Assembly: GCA_002391425.1 (NCBI GenBank)
Contig: DGEZ01000018.1
Location: 1-21,281 of the forward strand
Direction of reading: 5' to 3'
Source: Micrococcales bacterium UBA3913
GTDB lineage: Bacteria > Actinomycetota > Actinomycetes > Actinomycetales > Microbacteriaceae
Length of the DNA: 21,281 bases
The notes under the pieces were generated by a model that was not told the origin of the DNA, did not search any database, and saw only the letters and a list, made by a program, of their open reading frames with translations. Positions 1-7,810 of the stretch are shown here, in pieces. A program made the translations under genes and the position numbers. Each line of letters opens with the position of its first letter. The stretch's first letter is position 1.

Positions 1-19
1 AGATGTGTATAAGAGACAG
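1..19. other. Untrimmed Nextera/Tn5 mosaic-end adapter
   Basis: The first 19 bases read AGATGTGTATAAGAGACAG, an exact match to the Tn5 transposase mosaic end used in Nextera libraries. It abuts the coaBC coding sequence in mid-codon series with no biological transition. It is a sequencing artefact, not a genomic transposon end: there is no transposase, no second end and no target duplication. Plus-strand frames through it give the junk peptide starts MCIRDR and MYKRQ, which should not be annotated as proteins. Confidence 0.97.
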
Positions 20-646
20 GAACCGCACCGGATCGAGAGCTTCACGGGTGCCGCCGGCAGTGACCACGATCCTCCTGCCCTCCAAATCGCGCTCCCGGTG
101 CCCCGGGATCAGGCTCAGTCCGAAGGCGACGATCTTTTCGGGGTCCGGAAGCCGACCCGGGCCGGAGTCCGCACCAGTGAGTTGGCCATCGTCGGGGTCA
201 AGCACGGTGATGCCACGCGAACGCAGAACCTTGACATTGTGCTGTGTGGCGGGATTGCGCCACATCTCGGTGTGCATTGCGGGAGCCAGTAGGACCGGCG
301 CCGTCGCGGTGAGCACGGTCGTAGTGAGCAGGTTGTCCGCGATCCCCGCGGATATCTTCGCCATCGTGTTGGCTGTTGTCGGCGCGACGATGACGAGGTC
401 TGCCCCTTTGCCCAGACTGACGTGCTGCACCTCCGAGCTGCGCTCGAACAGGTCTGTGCGTACCGGGTGGCGGGAGACTGCCTGCCAGGTGTGCAGGCCG
501 ACGAATTCCAGCGCATTCGGGGTGGGCACCACGGTGACCTCATGGCCCGCCAGCACGAGCGAGCGAACCACCTGGACGGCCTTGTACGCGGCGATACCAC
601 CGGTCACCCCGACAATGATGGAGAGCGGGCGCGCGGCGTGGGGCAT
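20..646 (-). CDS. coaBC: CoaBC (Dfp), N-terminal part; 3' end missing
   Basis: This is the bifunctional phosphopantothenoylcysteine decarboxylase / phosphopantothenate-cysteine ligase of coenzyme A synthesis, a cytosolic flavoenzyme. The 209 visible residues cover the whole flavodoxin-like CoaC domain. They include the N-terminal GVTGGIAAYKA (13-23), the catalytic His75 (VQHVS), the FMN/substrate segment APTTANTMAKISAGIADN (88-105), and APAMHTEMW (121-129), the PxMNxxMW equivalent with His in place of Asn. The flap segment LTGADSGPGRLPDP lacks the Cys of the E. coli enzyme. The CoaB ligase domain has just begun (VVTAGGTREALDPVRF, 194-209) when the frame runs into the adapter, so roughly half of a usual ~400-residue protein is missing because the contig ends, not because of mutation. 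The ATG at 646 is the only start after the rpoZ stop, 27 bases upstream; its Shine-Dalgarno is weak. The rpoZ-coaBC order is conserved in actinobacteria. Confidence 0.96.
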
Positions 647-673
647 GATCGTCAGAGAGGGATCGTTGTGCGT

Positions 674-925
674 CTAGGCCTCGGCCGGACGCATCACCAG
701 CTTGCCCTCGTTGATTTCACGCAATGCGATGGACAGGGGCTTGTCCTCCGGGTTCGAATCGACGAGCGGGCCGATGTTGTTGTACAGGGCCCCCTCCTGC
801 AGATCCGAGTAGTAGGAGTTGATCTGTCGTGCCCTCTTGGAGGCGAAGATCACCAGAGCGTATTTCGAATCCACCGTCGTCAGCAATTCGTCGATTGGCG
901 GCTCAATGATTCCTTTTGCGCTCAT
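674..925 (-). CDS. rpoZ: RNA polymerase omega subunit
   Basis: RpoZ is the small omega subunit that helps beta' fold and RNA polymerase assemble. The 83-residue product has the actinobacterial omega core PPIDELLTTVDSKYALVIF followed by ASKRARQINSYYSDL, and ends with KPLSIALREINEGKLVMRP, a normal length for the family. I chose the ATG at 925 because AAGGAG lies nine bases upstream. An in-frame TTG at 943 would add MKEHQY and place that Shine-Dalgarno inside the gene. The gene sits 97 bases after mihF-gmk and just before coaBC, the usual gmk-rpoZ-coaBC neighbourhood. A TAGACT hexamer at 982-987 in the preceding gap could be a -10 box, but no good -35 accompanies it. Confidence 0.97.
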   Translation of the reverse strand: MSAKGIIEPPIDELLTTVDSKYALVIFASKRARQINSYYSDLQEGALYNNIGPLVDSNPEDKPLSIALREINEGKLVMRPAEA

Positions 926-1022
926 GTACTGGTGCTCCTTCAATCACTGGTGGCGTGGTCGCACGGTGGCGACACCCGTACAGTCTACGACGAAATCCTC
1001 CTGCACGGCAGCGGGCACGACG

Positions 1023-1898
1023 TCATCGCATGAGAGAGGCCACCTCACGGGCTGCCCGTGCGACATCGTCATTGACCACGACGGCATCGAATTCGGCGAT
1101 CGAGGCAAGTTCAACCTTCGCCGTCTTCAGCCTCCGGGCCTGCTCCTGCGGTCCTTCCGTGCCACGGCCCGTGAGGCGCCGCACCAGTTCGTCCCAGGAC
1201 GGCGGCATCAGGAAGATCCGATAGGCGTCCGGCATCTTGCGTTTCACTTCTCGCGCTCCCTGCAGGTCAATCTCGAGGAGCACCTTACGACCAGCGGCCA
1301 GCGCATCCTCGACGGGTTTGCGCGGTGTCCCGTAGCGGAACGCATTGTGCACGGTCGCCCACTCGAGGAACTCCCCGTCCTCGACCATCTGGTCGAACTG
1401 CTCGTCGGACACGAAATAGTAGTTGACGCCATCAACCTCCCCCACCCGTGGAAGCCGAGTGGTCGCCGAGATCGAGATCATGATCTCCGGCTCATGGTTG
1501 TGAATGTAGGTGGCCACGGTGCCCTTACCCACGGCCGTCGGCCCGGCCAGGACGAACAACCTGTTGCGTTGGCGTTGCTGCCGGGTCACCCCCCGTGCCA
1601 GGTACCGGCTGAGCGCCTCCACCTGCCTGCGACCCAACCCGCCTATTCTCTTGCGCGGAGAGATGGCGAGCTCATCGAGGATGGTCTCGGCGCGCCGCGG
1701 CCCGAGACCCGGGATGCTCGTGAGGAACTCAGAGACGCGCATCCGCCCGTACTCCGACTCGGCGGCTCTGCGCAGGACGTAGACGGGGCTCACCTGCCCT
1801 GCCGCAATCTGTTTCTTGACGGCTGCACGCGCCTGCCGCGCCGCCACGGACTGCCGCGCCGCCTCGGCGCGATCTACTGGGGGAACACTCGAAGCCAT
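1023..1898 (-). CDS. gmk: mIHF-guanylate kinase fusion protein
   Basis: One uninterrupted 291-residue frame joins two proteins. Residues ~8-101 match actinobacterial integration host factor (MihF), a DNA-binding nucleoid protein: a basic helix (VAARQARAAVKKQIAAG), then YVLRRAAES, the helix-two-turn-helix SIPGLGPRRAETILDEL (61-77), and ISPRKRIGGLGRRQVEAL. Residues ~112-291 are guanylate kinase (GMP + ATP to GDP + ADP). They show the P-loop GPTAVGKGT (119-127), the GMP-binding region SATTRLPRVGEVDGVNYYF (144-162), YGTPRKPVE, EIDLQGA (209-215) and the lid RLTGRGTE. In Mycobacterium these are two adjacent genes. Here no stop codon separates them, and the 10-residue linker has no methionine. An in-frame GTG for residue 104 lacks a properly spaced Shine-Dalgarno, so separate translation of Gmk looks unlikely but cannot be excluded. 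The ATG at 1898 has only a weak AGAAG upstream. Confidence 0.93.
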   Translation of the reverse strand: MASSVPPVDRAEAARQSVAARQARAAVKKQIAAGQVSPVYVLRRAAESEYGRMRVSEFLTSIPGLGPRRAETILDELAISPRKRIGGLGRRQVEALSRYLARGVTRQQRQRNRLFVLAGPTAVGKGTVATYIHNHEPEIMISISATTRLPRVGEVDGVNYYFVSDEQFDQMVEDGEFLEWATVHNAFRYGTPRKPVEDALAAGRKVLLEIDLQGAREVKRKMPDAYRIFLMPPSWDELVRRLTGRGTEGPQEQARRLKTAKVELASIAEFDAVVVNDDVARAAREVASLMR

Positions 1899-1906
1899 GA
1901 TCTTCT

Positions 1907-1912
1907 AGCCTA
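1907..1912 (-). promoter_or_regulatory. Candidate -10 box for leaderless mihF-gmk
   Basis: TAGGCT (TANNNT type) ends eight bases before the ATG at 1898, with AGAAGATC between. Transcription would begin about at the start codon, giving a leaderless or near-leaderless mRNA. That agrees with the lack of a strong Shine-Dalgarno. No convincing -35 is seen, and the call rests on pattern and spacing only. Confidence 0.35.
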
Positions 1913-1953
1913 GTCGACGCACTGCGCGTGCATCCGCGTGTCGCCCCGGGTGC

Positions 1954-2823
1954 TCAGGCAGCGGATGCCGCCAGGGCCTCCTGCGCCAAGTCGATCCGTT
2001 CGGCGAGACCGCTGCGGTCCCCGGTGAGTACCGAGCGCGAGACACTGGCCAGTACCCTGCGCCGCCCGCCCGGGAAAATCCGGAAGGCATCCGCAAGGAT
2101 CGCACCCTGGGCGCCAAACCCCGGAGCAAGCACGGGAACGGTACTGGGCAGGCGCGCAACGTCGATGCCCCGGGTGGACAGGTCAATCGTCGCCCCCAGC
2201 ACGACGCCTGCTGACCCCAGGGATGCTCCCGAGGCAGCCTCCGGTTCGTTCCACCGCTCCACCTGACGCAGCACCGATGCCGCGACGGTGAGTTCCCCCT
2301 GCTCCGAGGCCGTCCATGCCGTCTGGACCGCAGAGGCCTCCGGGTTGCTCGTCGCCGCGAGCACGAACACCCCGCGCCCGGCGCGCCGGGCCGTATCCGC
2401 CACGTCCTTGAGGGAGTCAACGCCGAGGTACGGGCTGAGCGTCACCGCGTCACAGCGAAACGGAGCGTCGGCAACGAGCCAGGCAGCAGCGTACCCGGCA
2501 TTACTCGACCCGATATCGCCGCGTTTCGCGTCGGCGATAACGATCACGCCCGCCTCCGTCGCGGCCTGGAGGACCCGCTCGAGTGCCGTGAACCCCGCAG
2601 ACCCGCACGCCTCGAAGAAGGACACCTGTGCCTTCACCGCCGCCACGGACTGGTCGTGGGCCGCATCCACGACAATACGGCCGAATTCCTCCAGCCCGGC
2701 CCCTGTCGCCTTCAGGCCCCACTGCTGGAGGATCGCCGGGTGAGGATCGATGCCGACGCAGAGATTCCCGTGCCCATCCATGCGCTCCTCCAAGCGCGTG
2801 CCGAACGGGTCCTGAGCGATCAT
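1954..2823 (-). CDS. pyrF: Orotidine 5'-phosphate decarboxylase, type 2
   Basis: PyrF decarboxylates OMP to UMP, the last step of de novo pyrimidine synthesis, in the cytosol. The 289-residue protein belongs to the longer mycobacterial-type subfamily. It shows CVGIDPHP (22-29), VKAQVSFFEACG (63-74), the catalytic segment DAKRGDIGSS (98-107, Lys100), SPYLGVD (131-137) and the phosphate-binding APGFGAQG (234-241). Its ATG overlaps the carB stop as ATGA, so translation is probably coupled. It is the last gene of the pyr operon; a 55-base gap follows before mihF-gmk, with no clear hairpin-plus-T terminator. Confidence 0.97.
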   Translation of the reverse strand: MIAQDPFGTRLEERMDGHGNLCVGIDPHPAILQQWGLKATGAGLEEFGRIVVDAAHDQSVAAVKAQVSFFEACGSAGFTALERVLQAATEAGVIVIADAKRGDIGSSNAGYAAAWLVADAPFRCDAVTLSPYLGVDSLKDVADTARRAGRGVFVLAATSNPEASAVQTAWTASEQGELTVAASVLRQVERWNEPEAASGASLGSAGVVLGATIDLSTRGIDVARLPSTVPVLAPGFGAQGAILADAFRIFPGGRRRVLASVSRSVLTGDRSGLAERIDLAQEALAASAA

Positions 2824-5800
2824 GATTGCGCGGCCTCGGCCAGTCCGCGGCGGGCGGCGTCGTGCTCCTGCAAACTCATCACCGAGAACCCGCGGTCCGC
2901 CACGTCGATCGCGGCGACAGCGGCACCCACCTCCGCAATCGTGGTGAACACGGGACGATCCGCCGCGGTCACCGCAGCCCGGATCTCGTACCCATCAGCC
3001 CGGGCCGCAGACCCGCTCGGCGTATTGATCACCATGTCTATTTCGCCAGAGAGGATGCGATCCACAATCGACTTCTCTCCCGGGTACGATTCGGGCTCCG
3101 ACTGCTTCCGAATACCCTCCGCGGGGATGCCGTTGCGCACGAGCACCCGGCGCGTTCCCTCCGTGGCGAGAATGCGGAACCCGATCGTCGCCAGCCGCCG
3201 CACCGGGAGCACGACCGCACGCTTGTCCGCGTCGGCGACCGTAACGAACACGGTGCCCGAGGTCGGCAGTGTCGAAGACGCCGCCGCCTGGGACTTCGCG
3301 AACGCAGTCGGGAAGTCGACGTCTATGCCCATGACCTCACCCGTGGAGCGCATCTCCGGGCCGAGCAGAGAATCCACCACCCGCCCGTCGCGTGTGAGGA
3401 ACCGCTTGAACGGCAGCACAGCCTCCTTCACCGCAATCGGGGCGGTGAGGGGAACCCGGGAGCCGTCGGCTTCGGGGAGCAGCCCACTGGCGATGAGCTC
3501 AGCGATACTCGTCCCCACCATGATGAGGGACGCCGCCTTCGCCAGGGGAAGGCCAAGGGCCTTCGACACGAACGGCACGGTGCGACTCGCCCGTGGATTT
3601 GCCTCCAGCACGTAGAGCACATCCGCGGCGATCGCGAACTGCACATTCATCAGCCCGCGCACGCCGACACCGGCTGCGATGCCCAGCATCGCCTTCCGGA
3701 TCCGCGCGATGTGGCTCTCTCCGAGGGTGATCGGCGGCAGCGTGCAGGCGGAATCCCCGGAGTGGATCCCCGCCTCCTCGATGTGCTCCATGATGCCGCC
3801 GATGTACAGCTGCTCACCGTCGTAGAGCGCGTCGACGTCGATCTCGATCGCGTCGTCCAGGAAGCGATCCACCAGGAGCGGATTCTCGGTGCTGACAAGG
3901 GCTTGCCCGCCGATGCGCTGGAAGTAGTCGACGATCTGGGCATCGTCGTAGACGATCTCCATGCCGCGCCCCCCGAGCACGAACGAGGGACGCACCAACA
4001 CCGGGTACCCGATGTCTCGCGCCACGCCGAGGGCCTCCTCAACGCTCGTGGCGGTGCCGTTCTTCGGTGCGAGCAGCTGGGCCTGCTCCAGGATCTTGGC
4101 GAACTGGCCACGCTCCTCAGCTAGGTCGATCGCTTCCGGGGATGTGCCCAGGATGCGATAGCCCGCATCCTGGATGCCGTGCGCCAGACCGAGAGGGGTC
4201 TGACCACCCAGCTGCGCGACGACGCCGACCACCTCGCCGGCCTGCGCCTCGGCGTGGAGCACCTCAAGGACATCCTCAAGGGTCAGCGGTTCGAAGTAGA
4301 GACGATCACTCGTGTCGTAGTCCGTCGAGACGGTCTCCGGATTGCAATTCACCATGACCGTCTCGAATCCGGCCTCAGCCAGGGCGAACGAGGCGTGCAC
4401 GCACGAGTAGTCGAACTCCACGCCCTGCCCGATCCGGTTCGGGCCCGAGCCGAGGATGACCACCCGCTGTCGTCCGCTTTGAGCCACCTCCGTCTCCTGC
4501 TCGTACGTCGAGTAGTGGTAGGGGGTGAGGGCGGGAAACTCGCCAGCGCAGGTGTCCACCGTCTTGTAGACCGGACGGATCCCCTCCGCCCAGCGATGCT
4601 CGCGAACATCCTGCTCGGAAACTCCCCACAGCTCGGCCAGCTGCGCGTCCGAGAACCCGTGTTCTTTCGCGACGCGAACCGCGGCGACGTCGAATGGTTC
4701 CTGTGTACGCACCCACTCGGCGACCTCGTTGATGAGCACGATCTGGTCGAGGAACCAGCGGTCGATCTTCGTGGCCGCATACACCTCTTCCAGACTCGCC
4801 CCCAGGCGCAGCGCCTGCTGAACCTGGAGGATACGGTGCTCAGTGGGGGTCCGGATCGCCTCCAACAGGTCCGGCACGCTCTGGTCGGTCGGCCCCCAGT
4901 GGAAGCTCGACCCCCGCTTCTCGAGGGAGCGCAGCGCCTTCTGCAGCGCCTGGGTGAAGTTGCGTCCGATGGCCATCGCCTCACCCACCGACTTCATCGT
5001 GGTGGTCAGGGTGGGATCCGCGGCCGGGAACTTCTCGAACGCGAACCGCGGTGCCTTCACCACGATGTAGTCGAGGGTCGGCTCGAAGCTCGCCGGGGTC
5101 ACTCGCGTAATATCATTCGGAATCTCGTCCAGCCGGTATCCGATCGCGAGCTTCGCGGCGATCTTCGCGATGGGGAAGCCCGTCGCTTTCGAGGCGAGTG
5201 CGCTGGAGCGGGACACCCGGGGGTTCATCTCGATGACGATGATCCGTCCAGTATCGGGGTTGACGGCAAACTGAATATTGCAGCCACCAGTGTCCACGCC
5301 GACGGCACGGATGATGTCGATGCCGATGTCACGCAGCCGCTGGTATTCGCGGTCTGTGAGCGTCAGTGCGGGCGCAACGGTGATCGAGTCCCCCGTGTGC
5401 ACCCCCACCGGGTCGACGTTCTCGATCGAGCAGACCACGACGGTGTTGTCGGCGTTGTCCCGCATCAGCTCGAGTTCGTACTCTTTCCAGCCGGTGATCG
5501 ACTCCTCCAGGAGTACTTCTGCGGTAGGGCTGGCGTGGAGCCCCGCGGCGACCATGCGCACGAGTTCCTCTTCGGAGTGCACGAATCCGGAGCCGAGGCC
5601 GCCCATGGTGAACGAGGGACGAACCACGAGCGGGTAGCCGAGATCCTCGGCGTAGCTCAACGCCTCGTCGATCGTGTGCGCGATGTGGGAACGGGCCACA
5701 TCGGCACCCGCTGCGACAACGAGCTCCTTGAACGCCTGACGGTCCTCGCCGCGACGAATCGCATCCACTTTGGCGCCGATCAATTCGACGCCGTACTTCT

Positions 5801-6125
5801 CGAGGATGCCACGATCATGCAACGCCATCGCCGCGTTCAACGCGGTCTGTCCGCCGAGGGTCGGCAGGATCGCATCCGGCTGCTCCTTGACGATGATCGA
5901 TTCGATCACCTCCGGGGTGATCGGTTCGACATAGGTTGCGTCCGCGAAATTCGGATCTGTCATGATCGTCGCGGGATTCGAGTTCACCAGGATGACCCGG
6001 ATACCCTCCGCCTGGAGCACGCGACAGGCCTGCGTGCCGGAATAGTCGAACTCGCAGGCTTGACCGATGACGATCGGGCCCGAGCCGATGACGAGGACAC
6101 TGGAGATATCTTGCCTCTTCGGCAC
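2820..6125 (-). CDS. carB: Carbamoyl-phosphate synthase large subunit
   Basis: CarB makes carbamoyl phosphate from bicarbonate, ATP and ammonia delivered by CarA, feeding both pyrimidine and arginine synthesis. The 1101-residue protein is full length (E. coli 1073). The N-terminal half starts SVLVIGSGPIVIGQACEFDY and contains the first ATP-grasp unit (GGLGSGF, then IVIEMNPRVSRSSALASKA). The second half repeats the pattern (VVILGSGPNRIGQGVEFDY, GGQTPLGLA, VLEANPRASRTVPFVSKA). The C-terminal ~140 residues are the MGS-like allosteric domain with VINTPSG and RADGYEIR. The start is a GTG at 6125, four positions from the end of the carA stop. Its Shine-Dalgarno (AAAGGA, about ten bases away) lies inside the carA 3' end. 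It overlaps pyrF by four bases. Confidence 0.98.
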   Translation of the reverse strand: MPKRQDISSVLVIGSGPIVIGQACEFDYSGTQACRVLQAEGIRVILVNSNPATIMTDPNFADATYVEPITPEVIESIIVKEQPDAILPTLGGQTALNAAMALHDRGILEKYGVELIGAKVDAIRRGEDRQAFKELVVAAGADVARSHIAHTIDEALSYAEDLGYPLVVRPSFTMGGLGSGFVHSEEELVRMVAAGLHASPTAEVLLEESITGWKEYELELMRDNADNTVVVCSIENVDPVGVHTGDSITVAPALTLTDREYQRLRDIGIDIIRAVGVDTGGCNIQFAVNPDTGRIIVIEMNPRVSRSSALASKATGFPIAKIAAKLAIGYRLDEIPNDITRVTPASFEPTLDYIVVKAPRFAFEKFPAADPTLTTTMKSVGEAMAIGRNFTQALQKALRSLEKRGSSFHWGPTDQSVPDLLEAIRTPTEHRILQVQQALRLGASLEEVYAATKIDRWFLDQIVLINEVAEWVRTQEPFDVAAVRVAKEHGFSDAQLAELWGVSEQDVREHRWAEGIRPVYKTVDTCAGEFPALTPYHYSTYEQETEVAQSGRQRVVILGSGPNRIGQGVEFDYSCVHASFALAEAGFETVMVNCNPETVSTDYDTSDRLYFEPLTLEDVLEVLHAEAQAGEVVGVVAQLGGQTPLGLAHGIQDAGYRILGTSPEAIDLAEERGQFAKILEQAQLLAPKNGTATSVEEALGVARDIGYPVLVRPSFVLGGRGMEIVYDDAQIVDYFQRIGGQALVSTENPLLVDRFLDDAIEIDVDALYDGEQLYIGGIMEHIEEAGIHSGDSACTLPPITLGESHIARIRKAMLGIAAGVGVRGLMNVQFAIAADVLYVLEANPRASRTVPFVSKALGLPLAKAASLIMVGTSIAELIASGLLPEADGSRVPLTAPIAVKEAVLPFKRFLTRDGRVVDSLLGPEMRSTGEVMGIDVDFPTAFAKSQAAASSTLPTSGTVFVTVADADKRAVVLPVRRLATIGFRILATEGTRRVLVRNGIPAEGIRKQSEPESYPGEKSIVDRILSGEIDMVINTPSGSAARADGYEIRAAVTAADRPVFTTIAEVGAAVAAIDVADRGFSVMSLQEHDAARRGLAEAAQS

Positions 6126-6128
6126 GAG

Positions 6129-7280
6129 CTACGCTTCCTTTCTGGCCGCGACCATGTCGCGGAACCTGCGAAACAGGTAGTGGGAGTCGTGGGGGCCGGC
6201 GGCGGCCTCCGGGTGGTACTGAACGCTGAACGCCGGGATGTCCAGGCAGCGCAATCCCTCGACCACATTGTCATTGAGGTCAATGTGACTGACCTCGACG
6301 CGTCCGAACCCCTCCGGACTGTCCACCACGCGGTCGATGGGGGCCTGCACGGCGAACCCATGGTTGTGCGCTGTGACCTCAACGCGACCGGTCGCGCGGT
6401 CGAGCACGGGCTGGTTGATCCCGCGGTGTCCGAAGGGCAGCTTGTAGGTGTCAAAGCCCAGAGCACGCCCGAGGAGCTGATTTCCGAAGCAGATACCGAA
6501 AAACGGATACCCCTCACGGAGCAGGGAGCGCAGCAGCTCCACATGCCGCTGCGACGCGCCCGGATCCCCGGGCCCGTTGGAGTAGAAGATCGCGTCCGGA
6601 TTCAGCTGCCGGATCTGGTCAAGCGTATATGCCTCGGGCACGACCACGACCTCGAAACCCTGGTCCGCGAGGTAGTTCAGGGTGGACTCCTTGACCCCGA
6701 GGTCCACCACCGCGACCCGGCCGACCTCGTCGGCGCGCGCGGGGATAACCCGCGGCTCGTCCGTGCTGACCTCCGCGGACAGGTTCTGTCCGGTCATCGG
6801 AGCGGCAGCGGTGACCCGTGCCAGCTGGTCCGAAGCCGGCAGGGAGGCCTCGGCACCCGAGAAGATGCCTGCCCGCATCGCGCCCGCATCACGCAGGTGA
6901 CGGGTCAACGCCCGAGTGTCGATGCCGCTGATGCCCACGATCCCCCAGTGCTCGAGATCGTCATCAAGGGTGCGCTTCGCGCGGAAATTCGACGGGATGC
7001 GCGCCGGATCCCGCACGATGTAGCCGGACACCCAGATCCGACTCGACTCCGGGTCTTCGTCGTTCATGCCGGTGTTCCCGATGTGGGGCGCGGTCTGCAT
7101 CACAATCTGGCCGGCGTAGGACGGGTCCGTCAGCGTCTCCTGGTACCCGGTCATCCCGGTGGCGAAGACCACCTCGCCCAGGCTCACGCCCCGTGCGCCG
7201 TAGGCCCTCCCCTCGAAGCGGGTGCCGTCCTCGAGAACGAGGATGGCAGGGTCTGGGCTGAAACTCGGCATAGTGCTCAC
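6129..7280 (-). CDS. carA: Carbamoyl-phosphate synthase small subunit
   Basis: CarA is the glutamine amidotransferase subunit that hydrolyses glutamine and channels ammonia to CarB. The 383 residues comprise the N-terminal CPSase small-subunit domain (EVVFATGMTGYQETLTDPSY, 36-55; GISGIDTRALTRHLR, 116-130) and a class I glutaminase domain. The latter has SNGPGDP (234-240), the nucleophile Cys264 in GICFGNQLLG, and the His356/Glu358 dyad in QYHPEAAAGPHDS. I prefer the GTG at 7280, with AGAGGGAGA about 11 bases upstream. The ATG at 7271 is possible but too far from that site. A 29-base gap separates it from the upstream membrane gene, the widest gap inside the operon, and only three bases separate it from carB. 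Confidence 0.97.
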   Translation of the reverse strand: MSTMPSFSPDPAILVLEDGTRFEGRAYGARGVSLGEVVFATGMTGYQETLTDPSYAGQIVMQTAPHIGNTGMNDEDPESSRIWVSGYIVRDPARIPSNFRAKRTLDDDLEHWGIVGISGIDTRALTRHLRDAGAMRAGIFSGAEASLPASDQLARVTAAAPMTGQNLSAEVSTDEPRVIPARADEVGRVAVVDLGVKESTLNYLADQGFEVVVVPEAYTLDQIRQLNPDAIFYSNGPGDPGASQRHVELLRSLLREGYPFFGICFGNQLLGRALGFDTYKLPFGHRGINQPVLDRATGRVEVTAHNHGFAVQAPIDRVVDSPEGFGRVEVSHIDLNDNVVEGLRCLDIPAFSVQYHPEAAAGPHDSHYLFRRFRDMVAARKEA

Positions 7281-7309
7281 GGATGTATCGCTCTCCCTCT
7301 CGTCGCCAT

Positions 7310-7810
7310 CTATTGTGCCAGTCTCGGGAACAGTTCCCTCATACTGGCCAGAATTCGATTTCGCTCACTGGCCTGCTGAGGTCGGAGCGTTGTCACCACG
7401 GGGGTATCGCCCAGTTGCCAGGCCACCGCGACGAGCCCGTCGCGCTCAACCGCCCGGTCGATGGCGGTCTGAGCCGTCTGCACGCCGCGCAACTGAGCCG
7501 GGGGGATGAGGAAGCTCCGCTCCCCACGGCGCTGAACCCCCACGCCAGCGGGCCCCAGCCATAGTTCGGCCGCACCGCGGAACGCGAGGCCATGCGCGGC
7601 GACGCGGGCGAAGGGGTCGCTGCCCACCGTCGTCGCCACGTAGGAGACCGGGATCGCTGCTCCCGTGGGGAACGCCGCCGTGTCGAGCTGATGCGGGGCC
7701 GGGAAGCTCCGCTCCTGTGCTCTCACGGCGCGCCGCCAGCTCAGGCCCGCAGCCGCTGCGACGAGGACGACCGCAGCCAGCGCGCACAGGGCGATAGCCA
7801 GGTAGCTCAC
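7310..7810 (-). CDS. Membrane-anchored PH-like protein of the pyr operon
   Basis: This is a 166-residue protein of unknown function. An N-terminal transmembrane helix (about residues 3-23, AIALCALAAVVLVAAAAGL) is followed by basic residues (WRRAVRAQ). This suggests a single-pass anchor with a cytoplasmic C-terminal domain rich in beta strands (VAAHGLAFRGAAELWLGPAG, SFLIPPAQLRGVQ, DGLVAVAWQLGDTPVVTTLR). Position between pyrC and carA matches the Mycobacterium gene Rv1382 and its relatives, often described as PH-like domain proteins; I infer homology from place and fold style, not from a search. It starts with a GTG overlapping the pyrC stop (GTGA), with a strong AGGAGG seven bases upstream. 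No catalytic motif is visible. Fixed placement in the pyr operon hints at a role linked to pyrimidine supply, but none is known to me. Confidence 0.88.
   Translation of the reverse strand: MSYLAIALCALAAVVLVAAAAGLSWRRAVRAQERSFPAPHQLDTAAFPTGAAIPVSYVATTVGSDPFARVAAHGLAFRGAAELWLGPAGVGVQRRGERSFLIPPAQLRGVQTAQTAIDRAVERDGLVAVAWQLGDTPVVTTLRPQQASERNRILASMRELFPRLAQ

Noticed and set aside
1..19. A real Tn5-family transposon end
   Set aside because: Only the synthetic mosaic-end sequence is present, exactly at the contig edge, with no inside sequence or transposase.
3..677. Plus-strand frames beginning MCIRDR and MYKRQ
   Set aside because: They start in the sequencing adapter and run antisense to coaBC, whose minus-strand frame has clear domain motifs.
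926..943. TTG start for rpoZ at 943
   Set aside because: It would put the good AAGGAG Shine-Dalgarno inside the coding sequence; the ATG at 925 is nine bases from that site and matches family N-termini.
4179..7379. Plus-strand open frame of 1066 codons opposite carB and carA
   Set aside because: It lies wholly antisense to two unmistakable, full-length enzymes. Its translation is Arg/His/Leu/Gly/Asp-rich with no recognisable motif. Long antisense frames are expected from the codon bias of G+C-rich genes.
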